DNA from: Lunularia cruciata
Taxonomy: Eukaryota; Streptophyta; Marchantiopsida; Lunulariales; Lunulariaceae
DNA: 64,000 nt
Assembly: GCA_948567375.1 (NCBI GenBank)
Contig: OX419760.1
Location: 15,748,001 to 15,812,000 of the forward strand
Direction: 5' to 3'
Position numbers and translations under genes: made by a program. Shown in pieces: positions 1 to 11,656 of the stretch; the stretch's first letter is position 1; each line of letters begins with the position of its first letter. The notes under the pieces were generated by a model. It was not told the DNA's origin, made no database searches, and was given only the letters and a program-made list of their open reading frames with translations.

Positions 1-2011
1 TAAATAATCTGGTGGTAGAAATCAAGATGAACCCTAAATTTAGGCCAAGAATTCTTGTTGCTATGAAAAATGACCCATAGATTGTAGGAGTTTGATCATC
101 CAAAGGTATCACTAGTACCCAAGGACTTGCTTTTTGTGATGGTAGGTTATGGATCTTGGAGGACATGGCCATAAGAACAACCATCCTAGCGGAATGTCAT
201 GATTCCACCATTACAAGTCACGTAGGAGTGGACAAGACCTTGGATGCAGCCAAACACCATTATTACTGGCCCAAGATGAGCAATGATGTAATGGAGTATG
301 TTCAAAGTTGCCTCCTTTGTCAACAAAATAAAGCTTCTAATCAAGCTCCCGTAGGACTTCTTCACACCTCTTTCTACTTCTACACAATGGTGGGAATAGG
401 TAAGCATGCATCTGGTTTGCAAATTGCCCAAGACCACCTCATGGTTTGACTCCATTGTAGTCTTTGTTGACCACCGTAGAAAAATAATTCATGTGCATCC
501 TACTACCAAGGATGTGACTACTCTACAATTAGCTCAACTGTATTTAGATGCAATCTTTTCTCACCATGGCTTGTCTCGATTGGTCATCATTGATACAAGC
601 AGTCAATTCACTAGTTTATTTTAGAGAACACTCTTTGGTTTTTTCAAAACCAAATTGAGCATGTCTACAACTTACCATTCATAAATCAATGGACAAAAAA
701 AATGGGCTAATCGCATTATTGAAGACATGCTCAAGGGTTTCACCCTAGAGCAGCAAGAAAGATGGGACACCTTACTCCCATTGGTAGAATTTGCATAGAA
801 CAATTCAATAAATGCATCTACACAAGCCACACTATTTTTCCTCATGTATGAAGAACATCCCTTCACACCTTCAAGCTTGATGAAGATCCAACCAGTGGAT
901 ACCAAGGTGGATGATGTCAAAAAATTTGTTTTCAAAATCCAACAAGGAGTGGAGAACACAAAAGATAAGTTGTAGATTACCCAAAATCAATAAAACTAGT
1001 ATACAAATGCACATTGTTGGCACATGGAGTTTCAATGTTGGGGATCAAGTTTGGTTGTCAATGACCAACCTCACATTAGTTGGCCCTTGCAAGCTCAAAC
1101 CTTGTTTTAGTGTGCCTTTTCCCATCCTTTGGCCTATCACCTTGAGATACCAACACACATGAAGATCCACCCAATATTTCATGTTTCCTTACTATGTTGA
1201 TATGCTCTCCAACTATCCCACTTCTCTTCCATACAAGAAAGCCAACCTTGTCCAACACTCGTTGATGAGGCGGAGGAATATGAGGTCAAACAGATTCTCC
1301 AAAAATGCATTTGTGGTACTCGCCATTCATGTGTGGAATATCTAATACATTGAAAAGGGTATCCACTATATGAGGCAACATGAGAGCCAATAGTCAATTT
1401 GACTAATGCACTAGTGTAATTGAAATCTTTTGAGAAATAGTTTTGCAACGAGGATGTTGCATTTAAAAATGGGGAAGGTTTGTAACACCAATAGCTAGAC
1501 ATATTAGCTGGAGGTGAAAATTGGCTTGGTAACATCTAGAAGGATGTTATGTATGATGGGCCCTAAATGGATGAATTAGACCTCAAAAATGTGCAAATCT
1601 CTCCTCCTCTCCCCTCCCCCCCCCCCCCCCAACAACCATCAAATGAAAGGATAACCTTCCCTCTCTTTAGGTTTGTCTCATCAAGAGCTTTCTAGTTGTA
1701 CCTCACCTATGCAATTCAAAGATACTTATAAGTGGATTCACTAAAGATTCCCTTTGGTCAAAGATGGTTTCACCAACCAAATGGGATCAAAATCGACATG
1801 TGACACATGCATGCAACTAATCTAAGAGTGGAGATTGATGCCATGTTACCAATCCATGTATCTGATCCAAGGGTGGAGCTTCCTTTAGGGAAGTCCACTT
1901 TGCTATATAATACAATCAAGGTGCTCCTTTGGGACATTGAAGATTGAATGTGAAACTATGTATTTCTTCTTTTGTGTTTTTCTTCAGTTCTCATATCCTC
2001 AAAAGATTACA
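1..2011 (+). mobile_element. Ty3/gypsy chromovirus, 3' part
   Basis: Remains of an LTR retrotransposon cut by the left window edge. In order it shows the end of RNase H/linker, the integrase zinc-binding region (about 150-340), the integrase core (about 440-960), the C-terminal part with a decayed chromodomain (about 1260-1450), a purine-rich tract and a 3' LTR. Deduced peptides closely resemble the integrase of the complete element at 45951-52539, so both belong to one chromovirus family. It is a fossil with many breaks (roughly ten or more in this 1.5 kb). It abuts the integrase region of an opposite-strand gypsy element at 2012, which suggests it inserted there. The other end and its target duplication lie outside the window. 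Confidence 0.85.
1481..2011 (+). repeat. 3' LTR of the chromovirus at 1-2011
   Basis: Starts TGTAACACC and ends GATTACA, matching along its length the reverse complement of the LTRs at 45951-46691 and 51801-52539. It is preceded by a purine-rich tract just after the coding remnant. It contains a run of about 18 C at roughly 1613-1630. At about 530 bp it is shorter than the 740-bp LTRs because it lacks their internal duplication and has smaller gaps. Confidence 0.8.
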
Positions 2012-5000
2012 CTAGCCTTGTTGCATTGGTACCTCTCACAAGATTAGATAAATTCTTGAACATCTTGTGCCATGTTGGGTACCACCATTAGTGTTGTAGG
2101 GTACCCAACGTCTTGTCCACACCCATGTGACCAGCAAATGGTAAGTCATGGGCTTCTTGAAGGAATGCAAGTTATAGATCTCTCTTGGCTAGAACATAGA
2201 TCCGGTTCTCACAAAATAGAAGGTTGTCCTTGAAGAAGAAGGTGTTGTATTGCTTGTCATGTGCTGCAAGATGACCTTGTACCATCTAAAAGAATGGGTC
2301 TTGTCATAAAGTTATTCTAAACTCAATTTGGACTTTTGGGTTGATTGATATTATTGTAATTACCGCCGTGATGAGAAGAAAAGACTTAAAATCAGGTCCT
2401 TGTGATAGGGCATCATGGATGACATGGAACCTACTGATTTTATATTCAAGTTTGAGGTAAAACAACTATAGTTGTTTCTCTCATTGTTGAGGTTGACTCT
2501 TCATGTGCTCCAAATGTAATGTTTGCAACAAGAGTTTGTGATCAATTTGCATGGTCACTTGTTTCCTCAAGAGATAATGCCTTTATACCTTGGTGGCATA
2601 AATCATTGTTTTTTGTTGTCAATCTCAAGCATAGTAATTCCTTTCTACAGTGTTTAATTAGCGAGACAGAAATGCAATGGGATGTAACCTATCTAGAAAT
2701 TCCTATTGCAACATAGCTCCAATGGAAAAGTTGGAAGCATCAAAATCAACTATACAAGGTAGTTGCGGAATATATGGTTGAAGAATGGGTCTTGAAGATA
2801 CCATATGTTTCAGCTTCTAGAATGCTTCTTTGTGCTAGTGGTACATTGAAAGCTTGAGGTCTTCTCCAAGAGGTCGGTCAATGGTGCAGCCACATAAGCA
2901 TAATAGTGGATGAATTGTTAATAAAAATTTGCCAATCCATTAAATGCCTACACTTCTATGGCATCTTTTGGAGTAAGCCAATTGATAATGGCCTTGATTT
3001 TCTTCTCTTCCATCTTGATCCCTTTTATGAGATCTTATAACCCAAGACGGTAATTTCATTTTGCCAAAAAGCACACTTTGACTTCTTGTAGTAAAACTTC
3101 CATTGACATGGTCATCTTAGAACTTCTTGCATGTGATTTGTGCATTTTACCTCCTTCTTGCTATAGATTAAAATATCATTCAAGAATATCACCATGTACC
3201 TGTCCAATAGCTATCCAACACTTGATGCATCTAATCCATGAAGACTTTTGTAGCATTGGTGAACCCAAAAGGTAGAACTCTCCATTAAAAATACCTATAC
3301 CTTGAGCAAAAGGTTGTCTTTTGTACATTCTCTCTATCATTGGGAATATGCAATAGCCACTTCAAATATCCAACTTGGAGAAGAATTGTGCTTCACTCAA
3401 TTTATCAAGCAAGTCATCAATTTGAGACAAATAATATGCATTCTTCATTATTTGTTTATTGAGGCCACGATAATCAATACAAAAGCAGCATCCTCCATCT
3501 TTCTTTGGAACAAATAGTACCAGTGCTCTCAAGGAGCTGTACTATGCCATATGAAATCCTTCTCCAATAGCTCTGTCAATGTTGTTCAAAGCTCGTCCAA
3601 CTCCTTTGGTGAGAATCGATAGATTGTAGTCTATAGTAATTGTAGCCAATAGATAATCTATGCACTAGACTACTTCATAGCAATAACTCAATCTTGAAGG
3701 TCATACCATGATTGGAGGGTTATCCTTTTTGCATATCATTTGGAAACACATCTACAAACTCATGAACTATTTGATTAACCATTGCTTGATGAGGCTTTTG
3801 GTCCTCATCAGATTTTCCATGCACAATTTGCTTGACACACATTGCAAAAATAGGCTTATCTTCCTCTTAAGCTTGCTCTTTGGTTGCTTTACTTATAAAC
3901 TTCCCATCTTATGACTGATAATTTTTCTACTTAAAGGTGCCAAACAACCTAATCAAAAATTCCTACCTTGGTGTCATACCTGAATTTATCATCAAGTCCA
4001 ATCAAATTGAACCTTATGATGTTCAAGCCAAGGTAAACCTAGAATAGCATCATAGTGTAGACGTGCCACTACAAACCTCATACACTCCAAATTCTCCTTT
4101 CTAATCTTGAATGTAACAGGATGTGAGGTATAGAATGTAAAACTCTTCCTACCATCTGCCATCATCAATGTACTTCCAATTACTAGCTTGATAGGAATAT
4201 TTAATTCCTTTGCTAATTGCATGGATATAAAATTCTTTGAAATTTTTGAATCAACCAAAATCCTACAACCACAATCAAATATCATACCTTGCATGTGAAA
4301 CAAACTTGCATAGGTCAACCATTTAATCCTATTGGAACTAATCAAGTTACCAATAGGTGGCTCGAGTTCTCTTACTATGATTCCTTGTTTCTTTGATCAT
4401 CACGCTCCACAAACTCCATTTGGGAAATTTTCATGGTCATCCATTCTTGAGTGGACATTAAGCAATGCAATGTCCAATTTGATAACAATAAAAGCAACCA
4501 ATATTTTGTTGTAATCTTTCTCCATTTGTAGGATCAAGTGGTTTTTTTTTGGATGGCTTCAATCTCGATTGATGTTGGTTCCTCTACTTGTGTGTAGTGT
4601 GTGGGCAAGTTTTGTGAAGATCGAGGTCAAGTCAAGGTGTCTCAACCAAGGAATCAAAATGCTTAGCCAACTTCATGGCTTCCTCCAAGTGTTTGGACTC
4701 CCATGTGGTCACTTCTAATTTGGTGCATGACTTTAAGCTCCTCATAAATCAATCCAGAGCTTCACCCTCTAATATATATAGTTTTCATTATGATATTTTG
4801 GAATTGAGTGATGTAGCTTCTTATGAAACCATTCTACTTCAATTTTGCCAACCTATCTTATGCAGCTTGTGTAGTATTTATTGCTTGCAATTACCCTATT
4901 ATTGTGCACTTGAATTCTTCCCATGTTAAGATTGGCACAACAAACTACCATTCAGCTTGCTCCACCCATGATTGTCACCATAGTTTTGCCACTCCATCCA

Positions 5001-5528
5001 ATTGGCTTGAAGCCAAGGGAATCTATCTCCGTTCATCTTGAAGATTTGTAGCTTCAAAATAATTTTCACAATTAAACACAAAATTCCCCACTACACTCAA
5101 GAGATTCTTCAACTTCAAATATCTTGGGCTTCGGAAATCAAAATTTCTCTTCTCCTTCTTGAAATGGTGCTCTCTCTACATGCTCTTGTTGTTGATGATC
5201 TCATTCTTCCAACAATTGAGTAAGGTGTTCAATTTGTTATTGCTAGCAATGATAAATTTAGGTCTTGCCACCATGGCTACTACTCTAATAAACTATTTAT
5301 AATTTATCTAAGTTAACATGTAGATGCAACACATATTTCGTTCTCCATTTGTTAGAATTAGAAGTACCAAGGCTTCATAAGTCAAAGTGATTGCACTCAA
5401 AAAATTCTGCCCAAAGCATGAGAGGATGAACTATATGAAATGATGCTTAGGTAATACATGGACACAAAATCCCAATGGTTTGGTAAAAATAGATTTGGTG
5501 GTCCATAAATTCCATCCATCCCATTCCT

Positions 5529-5540
5529 ACTCTAATACCA
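5529..5540 (-). other. Primer binding site, tRNA-iMet type
   Basis: On the minus strand the sequence next to the LTR reads TGGTATTAGAGT, close to the plant initiator tRNA-Met primer site TGGTATCAGAGC. It lies one base from the LTR, as expected for a 5' LTR junction. Confidence 0.7.
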
Positions 5541-5541
5541 A

Positions 5542-6040
5542 TGTAAAAGACAAAGGAGAGAAATAGGAGAATGGAAGGTAAGAGTGAAAGATCACATTAG
5601 GACTCTTCAATGAGAGAAATTTGAATACCTAGTATGAGCTTGGGCTTTGTTATTTATAGGGAAGTATAAAAGACTCTCAAGAAGCTTCTCAAGAAGCTTA
5701 CTAAAATCCACTTTCTTAGAATGCAATCCAAGCTAACCAAGAAGCTTCTCAAGTAGCTTTCTTTTAGAAGCCATCTACTTAGCATGCAAGCTAGTTGGGA
5801 AGCTTCCCACAAAGCTTTGTTCTAGAAGCCACTTACTTGGCGTGCAAGCTAAGCTAGCAAGGAAGCTTCCCAAGAAACTTCCTCCTCAAAGTCACCACTT
5901 AGCATACACATTATCCAATACTTTGAAGGTACCAAGTAGCTTCCTAGATGCTTCTATAATATTCTTATAATTCTTAGCTCATTTGGCATATTTTTATTTC
6001 ATTAGTCTCAACTAAATCATGGGTAAATTCCATATTGTTA
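5542..6040 (-). repeat. 5' LTR of the minus-strand gypsy element
   Basis: Begins TGTAAAAGAC right after the primer site. A TATAAATA box on the minus strand (about 5651-5660) fits a promoter for minus-strand transcription. The U3 side carries a cluster of GAAGCTTC-type palindromes at about 5690, 5741, 5802 and 5861. The outer end (about 6040) is uncertain because no second LTR is present to compare. Confidence 0.6.
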
Positions 6041-6049
6041 TAGTTTGAG

Positions 6050-6334
6050 TGGCTGAGGAGCAAGAAAGACTTGTTATTGAGCGAGAGAGTAGATTGGAAA
6101 GTTTAGAGGAAAGAAGGAGAGATTAGTGCTTGAAGGCAAGATTAGAGTGTAGAGTAGCAAGAGAGATTAATGCTTGAGGGTGAGAGTAGATTGGAGAGTG
6201 TAGAGGAGCAAGAGAGAGTAGTGCTTGAGCATGAGAGTAGATTGGAGAGCTTGGAGGAGCAAGAGAGATTAGTGCTTGAGCATGAGAGTAGATTGGAGAG
6301 CTTAGAGGAGCAAGATAGATTGTTGTTTAAGAGA
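6050..6334 (+). repeat. 51-bp coiled-coil minisatellite
   Basis: At least five units starting near 6085, 6134, 6182, 6233 and 6284, the last three exactly 51 bp apart. Each unit reads as 17 codons (ESRLESLEEQERLVLEH in the best copies), a charged pattern with leucines that would form a coiled coil. The open frame spans 6170-6394. Length in multiples of three suggests the array grew inside a coding sequence. I do not recognise the protein. Confidence 0.75.
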
Positions 6335-7560
6335 GAGAGAGACTCCTTTGTAAGGGAGAGGATACTCTTGGTGCAAAGGAGGAGATGCATCTGACCTTTA
6401 CTACTTATGAGATGGAGAGAGAGCATAGGTTAGCTAACTTGAACTTTGATATCCTAGGTGTTGCTACCATGGTTGAGGGTTATAAGGTCCAATTATAAAA
6501 TCATGCACAAGAGTTAGCATTTGCTATGGAGAGGTGCAAGAGTGCACATGTTCAAGTAGAGGAGAGTGAGAGTAGTCTAGCTTAAGTGAGGGCTCATATG
6601 GCTTATCTTGGACCAAGACTACATATTATTGCTTGCCAAACTCATAGGAAGACATAGACGCAAAAAGATGTCACCTATGTGTTACCCCATAGTGTTGTGA
6701 CTCAAGAGACCCAAACTTTTTCCTCATAGTGCGGTGACTCAAGATACTCAGACAAAGTTTAGAGAGAGGCTTTGTCTATCAAGAGAGTATATTCTATGGA
6801 TTTTCTTCCTAGGACTCCTACAAAAGAAGATTATTATTATGGATATTACTTGTTTGGCATCATTGTGGCTCTGTGGTAGCATTGGTTATAGTGTGTAGGA
6901 GAGCTTAATGATTAGGGATGATTGGTGCTCTCACACACAATCAAGACCTATAAGACTGGGTAGCACATCTTGGTGTCAACCATTTTATTCAATTTTGCTT
7001 GTTACACTTTGAGGTTATCTTGTAGATAGATCTTCTATTTGATGGAGTTGAGTCATTGCTATGGAGCATGTGTTAGAACTCCCAGAGAGAGTTCACACCG
7101 GATCTCAACTCATGGCCCATTTGTGTTTTACATATGTCCAATGAGATGAGTTCAGAGGACTTAGAGCTAGATGCTATGAGCATCTCACTTCATTAGGTTT
7201 ATCTCTTTGAGATCTTCTGATTTTGGATAGTTATGCACTCTCTTAGTTATTCATGGCAAGAGTAGATAGCTTTGGATAGATTTGTTCATGATGATAGGCA
7301 TGTTGTTCATTGAGTAGAAGAGGAGTGGACATTGATAGACTGAATTCTTATAGTAATGATCCATATGACCTTATAGCTAGCAATATTAGGCACCAACCCT
7401 TGGATGAGAGCAAGTTGCAATTTTGGTGGTCATTGAGTCCATTTAGGATTCAACATGATGTATAACAATGTAGACTTGAGGATACAATTGCATGTATACT
7501 CCATGTTGCATGTCCTTCTTCTTCTTCATTTCCTTCTCCTCTAGCATAATTACTAGCTTT
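6335..7560 (+). pseudogene. Degenerate coding-like region after the minisatellite
   Basis: Downstream of the 51-bp repeats the plus strand still looks protein-like for about 600 bp (E/R/A-rich, amphipathic, for example EREHRLANLNF near 6415), but in a different frame from the repeat and with several stops. It appears to be the remnant of one coiled-coil protein gene, perhaps carried by a mobile element. No known domain was recognised. Past about 7000 the coding look fades. Confidence 0.35.
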
Positions 7561-8400
7561 AGGGACTAAATATTTATACACATTATATATGTGATTTTTA
7601 TTTTTTTATTTTTATTTTTATTCTCAAATTCACTTTGCCACTCTCATACCTCAACCATGTCATATGTATCATAGTTTTGATTCTACATTTATTTACATTT
7701 TCACTTTGCATCACTCTCATACCTCATATCACTTGAATTTGAATCCATTAAACAACACAAACTTTATTCACTTATGTTTGAGAGTCAATTGGTGCCTATG
7801 TGCGCTACTCGCTACACACCATCATGTGGCATTGCATAACACAAGGCATTCTTCAATTGTGTTTCAGCTCACTTATGCTTGGGCATCTATGTGCACTACC
7901 CGCTAATAATGGGTGCCATTCAAAAACTTACACATGCTTTGGCATGCACCATCACACATCTTCAATTGGGCATCAATAAGCATCCCTACATGAGTGTGCA
8001 ATGGTAAGTGCCAATGAGCATCAATGCATGCTATTTTAAGGATTAGTTGGGAATGTGATGCTCTTTGGGGCTTTGAAAAGAGACTCCAAGTAGCACTTTT
8101 GTTCAACAATTCAAAGTGAGAAGTCTTTGTTCTAGCAACCTCTAGAAGTTACACAAAATCTCATAAACTTTATCACCAAACATAGTCAATATAGTATTCA
8201 AAGATCAGCTTTGATTATAAACATACTTAGGTTACATGGAACTGCTTTCCAAGGTGGTATCATATTTGCTATCACTAGAGTATGAATTTGGAACTTGATG
8301 TTTTGGCTTGGGATTGTAACACTTAGGCTAAGGCTTGATTTCTTACAAAGCTTGAGTTAGCACTTTGAAATACTAACTTATTTCCTGGGGATTTTTCCCT
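7561..8400. other. No gene seen
   Basis: T-rich and low-complexity at 7590-7640, then ordinary sequence. Two short similar stretches (around 7622 and 7700, CACTTTGC...ACTCTCATACCTCA) form a weak local duplication. Nothing else is supported. Confidence 0.4.
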
Positions 8401-8419
8401 TTGGTAAGAGAGACTCATT

Positions 8420-9640
8420 TTGATTTCATGAGTGCACTTTGAGTAGATTCATCTCCTTGAACTTGTGTTTGTCTACACTAGCTTTCCTTTTATCAATACT
8501 CAATTTCTTCTCAATCTTGACTTGCATCTTCTCTATCTTTAATCTAATATGCTCAGCCTCCATTTTCATCAAGGTTTTCTCTCTTTTCCTCATTTTTGTG
8601 GACTTCTAGTTCAGCTAGTGGTAACCTCTCCTTATGTTATTTGCCTTCAACATGGTGATTTTTGCTAAATCTTGAGATAATGATATACAAGGTGACATTT
8701 TGGATACCTTACTTGCAAATGTTCCACCTTTCTCCTCTTTGGGTCACATACTCCTCCTTTGTTGAGGAAATTGCCCTCTGATCCATCCTTTGTAGAAGCT
8801 AGGAGAGGTAGTGTAACAAAAGGTGAGTCCTTGACTGGTGCAACAAATTGGGACTCTTCCTCAGGTGGTCGGATTCCATTCTCCAAGCCCTCCATATAAA
8901 AATTAGGTAAACTTTCCACCCCTTGGGTAATAAGGAAAAATTAGGAGCATGATTCTAAGAGCAGCACCTCCGGAGGAGATGGGAATTAAGAGCCAATCAG
9001 ATGGTTTCTTCATATTCATGAACCTCCTTGACACCAACCTTGCTTGAATTGGGATTTAAATCTCCCAAACTTACTACAGCAAGTGAAGTAATGTTAACTC
9101 AATTCTCAAACATGGCTTCCATTCTAGCCAAATGTGTGCACATTGCATTTAATTGTTTGTCTATAGTTCTCCACTCTTTGCCATATTCTTTTTTTGTGAA
9201 ACCTTTTCCAGTAGACTTCTTTTTCAACTCTTGAGCTTCTTTGTATAATTTCATAAACCTCAACCATTTCTTGTACAATCTACCACTTGTCATAGTAGTA
9301 GGAAATCCTTGCCTCTCCTAAACCAGAAATGTGGCCATGAAACTAAAAGTAGTGGATTTTGAATGGGCTTTTTGCAATTCCTACCATGAATTTGTGCAAA
9401 ATGCTTGGGGTCTTCCAAATAATTCAAATTGGCCATTATGTTACATTGCCATATGGAACTATTTGTCCTCTTTTTTTTACTAAGCATTGAACAAACCATC
9501 CTCAAAAATTCTCCAAACTTCCCTAGTGATTGTATTGGTTGCACATCCAAGTGTGAGTCTAAAGATCTTGGTTTTGAATCCAAATTTGAGCTTGCACTGC
9601 AATCAAGTACTTGATCTCCCATTGCATAATTTTTTTTGTC
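8420..9640 (-). pseudogene. Unrecognised coding-like block with K/R/E-rich C-terminal coil
   Basis: Three neighbouring open stretches on the minus strand (9622-9290, 9293-9099, 8919-8665) are followed by a lysine/glutamate-rich helix encoded at about 8600-8480 (KMEAEHIRLKIEKMQVKIEK). The layout, a basic helical region, a linker and a terminal K/E coil, resembles the DNA-binding accessory protein of PIF/Harbinger transposons or NAM-associated C-terminal domains, but I see no diagnostic motif. The frame shifts between stretches, so it is either intron-containing or, more likely, decayed. No terminal inverted repeats were found by eye. Confidence 0.3.
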
Positions 9641-10206
9641 CTTTTGGAGTAAAATATCTCAACAATCAATCAATTACTTGGTTGCCATAGGTTGGTGAGG
9701 ATCATTTTACAAAACTCATTATCTCCTTTGCCACACTAATCTATTGAAAAAAACCACCACACTAATTTGAAACTTCTAAATCCGCTATTCAATTTACTAA
9801 TATGAGCATTCACACACCACTAGCACACCAATGGTGAAATTGAGTTCAAATAGCTAAGTGCAGCATGTTTTGGATCAAATAGTATCTAATAAAAAATTCA
9901 TGAATCACCCTCTAAAATATGTAGCAACCATATTAGGAAGCCATGTTACTTCTAACTAACATTATTGTGATACTACATACCTAAACATCCATAATATGTT
10001 GCTTGATTTTTTTAAATGAACTCAATTTGCACTAAATATCTATCATTCCATTTATGGAGGATTCATTTTAGTACTTCATCCCATTACAAAGTTCACTAGA
10101 AATAATTATGAAGTTTTTTATTTGTTGTGTATACATTTGTCAAAACTATTTATGAAACCCCTTATTGTACTATCTTGTACTTATCAACATGTATTGTCTA
10201 TCTATT
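9641..10206. other. No gene seen
   Basis: AT-rich intergenic sequence with no convincing coding, repeat or RNA signal. Confidence 0.4.
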
Positions 10207-10793
10207 TTTAATGTTCTAAGGATATGAGAACCCCCAAGAGAAACACAAGAGAAGAAACAAAAAGCTTCAACCCTCAATATTGTGATGCTCCAAAGGAGCA
10301 CCTTGTCTTTATTATATAGCAAAGAAGATTTCCTCAAAGGAAGCTCCACCTTTGGATCAGATACATAGATTGGTGGCATGTCAATGAGCTCCATCTTAGA
10401 TTACTTGCATGGATTGATGACATGTTTGTCCTTGTCCTATTTGGTTGGTCAAACAAGTTTGATTGGAAAGAATCTTTAGAGAATCTTCCAATAGGAAGTT
10501 CAAAATAGCATGAGTGAGGTACCTTTGGAAAAAACTTGATGAGATGAATAGAGGGGTAAGAAAGCAAGCTCTTTTTCTCTCAATAGGGAGATTCTTTCCA
10601 TTTCTGAGGTCTAATTCATTTGTCTAGGCCTCAAAAATTGGCTCTAAAGTTTTTAGTGTCTTTTCAACTCCCGCCCTATTAGCAAAGTACTCTTTTGGGT
10701 GACACCTCAATCTGATCTACTTAGTCTATCATATATAACATCCTTTTAGATGTTTTCAAGCCAATTTCTACCTCTAGATAATATGGTATTACA
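10207..10793 (-). repeat. Solo LTR, chromovirus family
   Basis: Matches the LTRs of the complete chromovirus from end to end, including the TTTATTATATAGCAAAG promoter stretch near 10308 and the terminal TATTACA. No internal region flanks it on either side, so it is a solo LTR in the minus orientation. It is more diverged than the LTR pair at 45951/51801 and has a single copy of the segment that is duplicated there, so it is probably older. Flanking 5-mers do not clearly match. Confidence 0.75.
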
Positions 10794-11349
10794 TTATCCA
10801 ATCTCATGGAGAAACTAAAACAAAACTAACAAGTAATTACAATACCGATGGGTGTGAGGGGACATAACTTGGCCCGGTGGATTTTGATATGTCCAGCATG
10901 GAATTGAAGGTAAAATGAAACTTTCTTCTTGTAATTCCAAACTTTTATGACAGTCTTCCGCACATGCTACCACATTTAAATGTTAGAAGGAGACAAAAAG
11001 AAGTGTGTAGGGTGAAACCTAAGGCGACTGACCATGTCAAATAACAAGCCAGAAGGAAAGACCCATCAGGCCATACAAGGATAAAAATACAATAGGTAAA
11101 ATGGAGCTAAGCTCCAATAGTATCAGTTTAAGAGAGAACATGAGACTTTATCAATGAGAACTTTCTTTGAAGTTTCTGTAAGTATTATTGTTCTAAATTG
11201 TGTTCACTTTGAATATTTTGGGGGATTATTAAAACAACTTCCCCCTTTTGCTAAAATGACCCATTACCCTACACCAGGCATGTGCCATTTTTTGCAGCCA
11301 GCAAGCCAATTTTTAGTGTCATCAAAATATACTAGACCATGTCATCAAA
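10794..11349. other. No gene seen
   Basis: Unique-looking sequence between the solo LTR and a LINE scrap. Nothing is supported. Confidence 0.4.
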
Positions 11350-11550
11350 ATATGAAGGGTGGATCATTTCAACATCAACTTCTTGCAATGGAAAATGGCA
11401 TAGGAGGCATTAGCTTGATTGCTATTGGGGATGCCTTCTGGGTTTGGTTAGCCAAACAATTGTCCTTAAGTTTCATTTTCATTTCTGATGGCACCTCAAT
11501 CCACATCAGTTTGGACTTGCTACACTTAGAGGTTTGTGACGGCCTAGTGT
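11350..11550 (+). mobile_element. LINE fragment (RT N-terminal motifs)
   Basis: This 200-bp scrap aligns with the reverse transcriptase start of the LINE at 26468-31100 (around 28185-28345). It keeps the block encoding ISLIAIGDAFWVWLA, the counterpart of the family's RPIAIGD motif, and the following CACCTCAATCCACA...TTTGGA stretch. Both ends are lost. It is a dead fragment in the plus orientation. Confidence 0.65.
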
Positions 11551-11605
11551 CAAAGTACTAATAGTATAGAAAATAAGAACAACCCATATCCTATAAGGAC
11601 ATTCC

Positions 11606-11656
11606 CTAGTCATTTCCAACCCATATCCTGTAAGAATATGGGTTGGAAATGACTAG
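11606..11656. repeat. Perfect 21-bp inverted repeat (hairpin)
   Basis: Arms 11606-11626 and 11636-11656 are exact reverse complements around a 9-nt spacer (CCTGTAAGA). A partial direct copy of the arm end plus loop (CCCATATCCTATAAG) lies just upstream near 11584. Such a hairpin could be a small foldback element or a transcript hairpin; no terminal repeats or target duplication define an element. Confidence 0.8.

Larger units (their letters stand above)
2012..6040 (-). mobile_element. Ty3/gypsy element, second family, 5' part
   Basis: Read on the minus strand from the right: an LTR (5542 to about 6040), a tRNA-iMet-type primer site, a gag region (about 4500-5300) with a zinc-knuckle-like C-x2-C...H...C near 4450-4500, a retropepsin-like domain (3992-4345, with the conserved DAILGLPWLEHH block), reverse transcriptase (about 3000-3900), RNase H (about 2400-2900) and the start of the integrase zinc-binding domain next to 2012. 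The rest of integrase and the 3' LTR are absent, consistent with the plus-strand chromovirus having landed inside it. It is a fossil with many breaks. The piece at 33000-34120 belongs to the same family. Confidence 0.8.
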
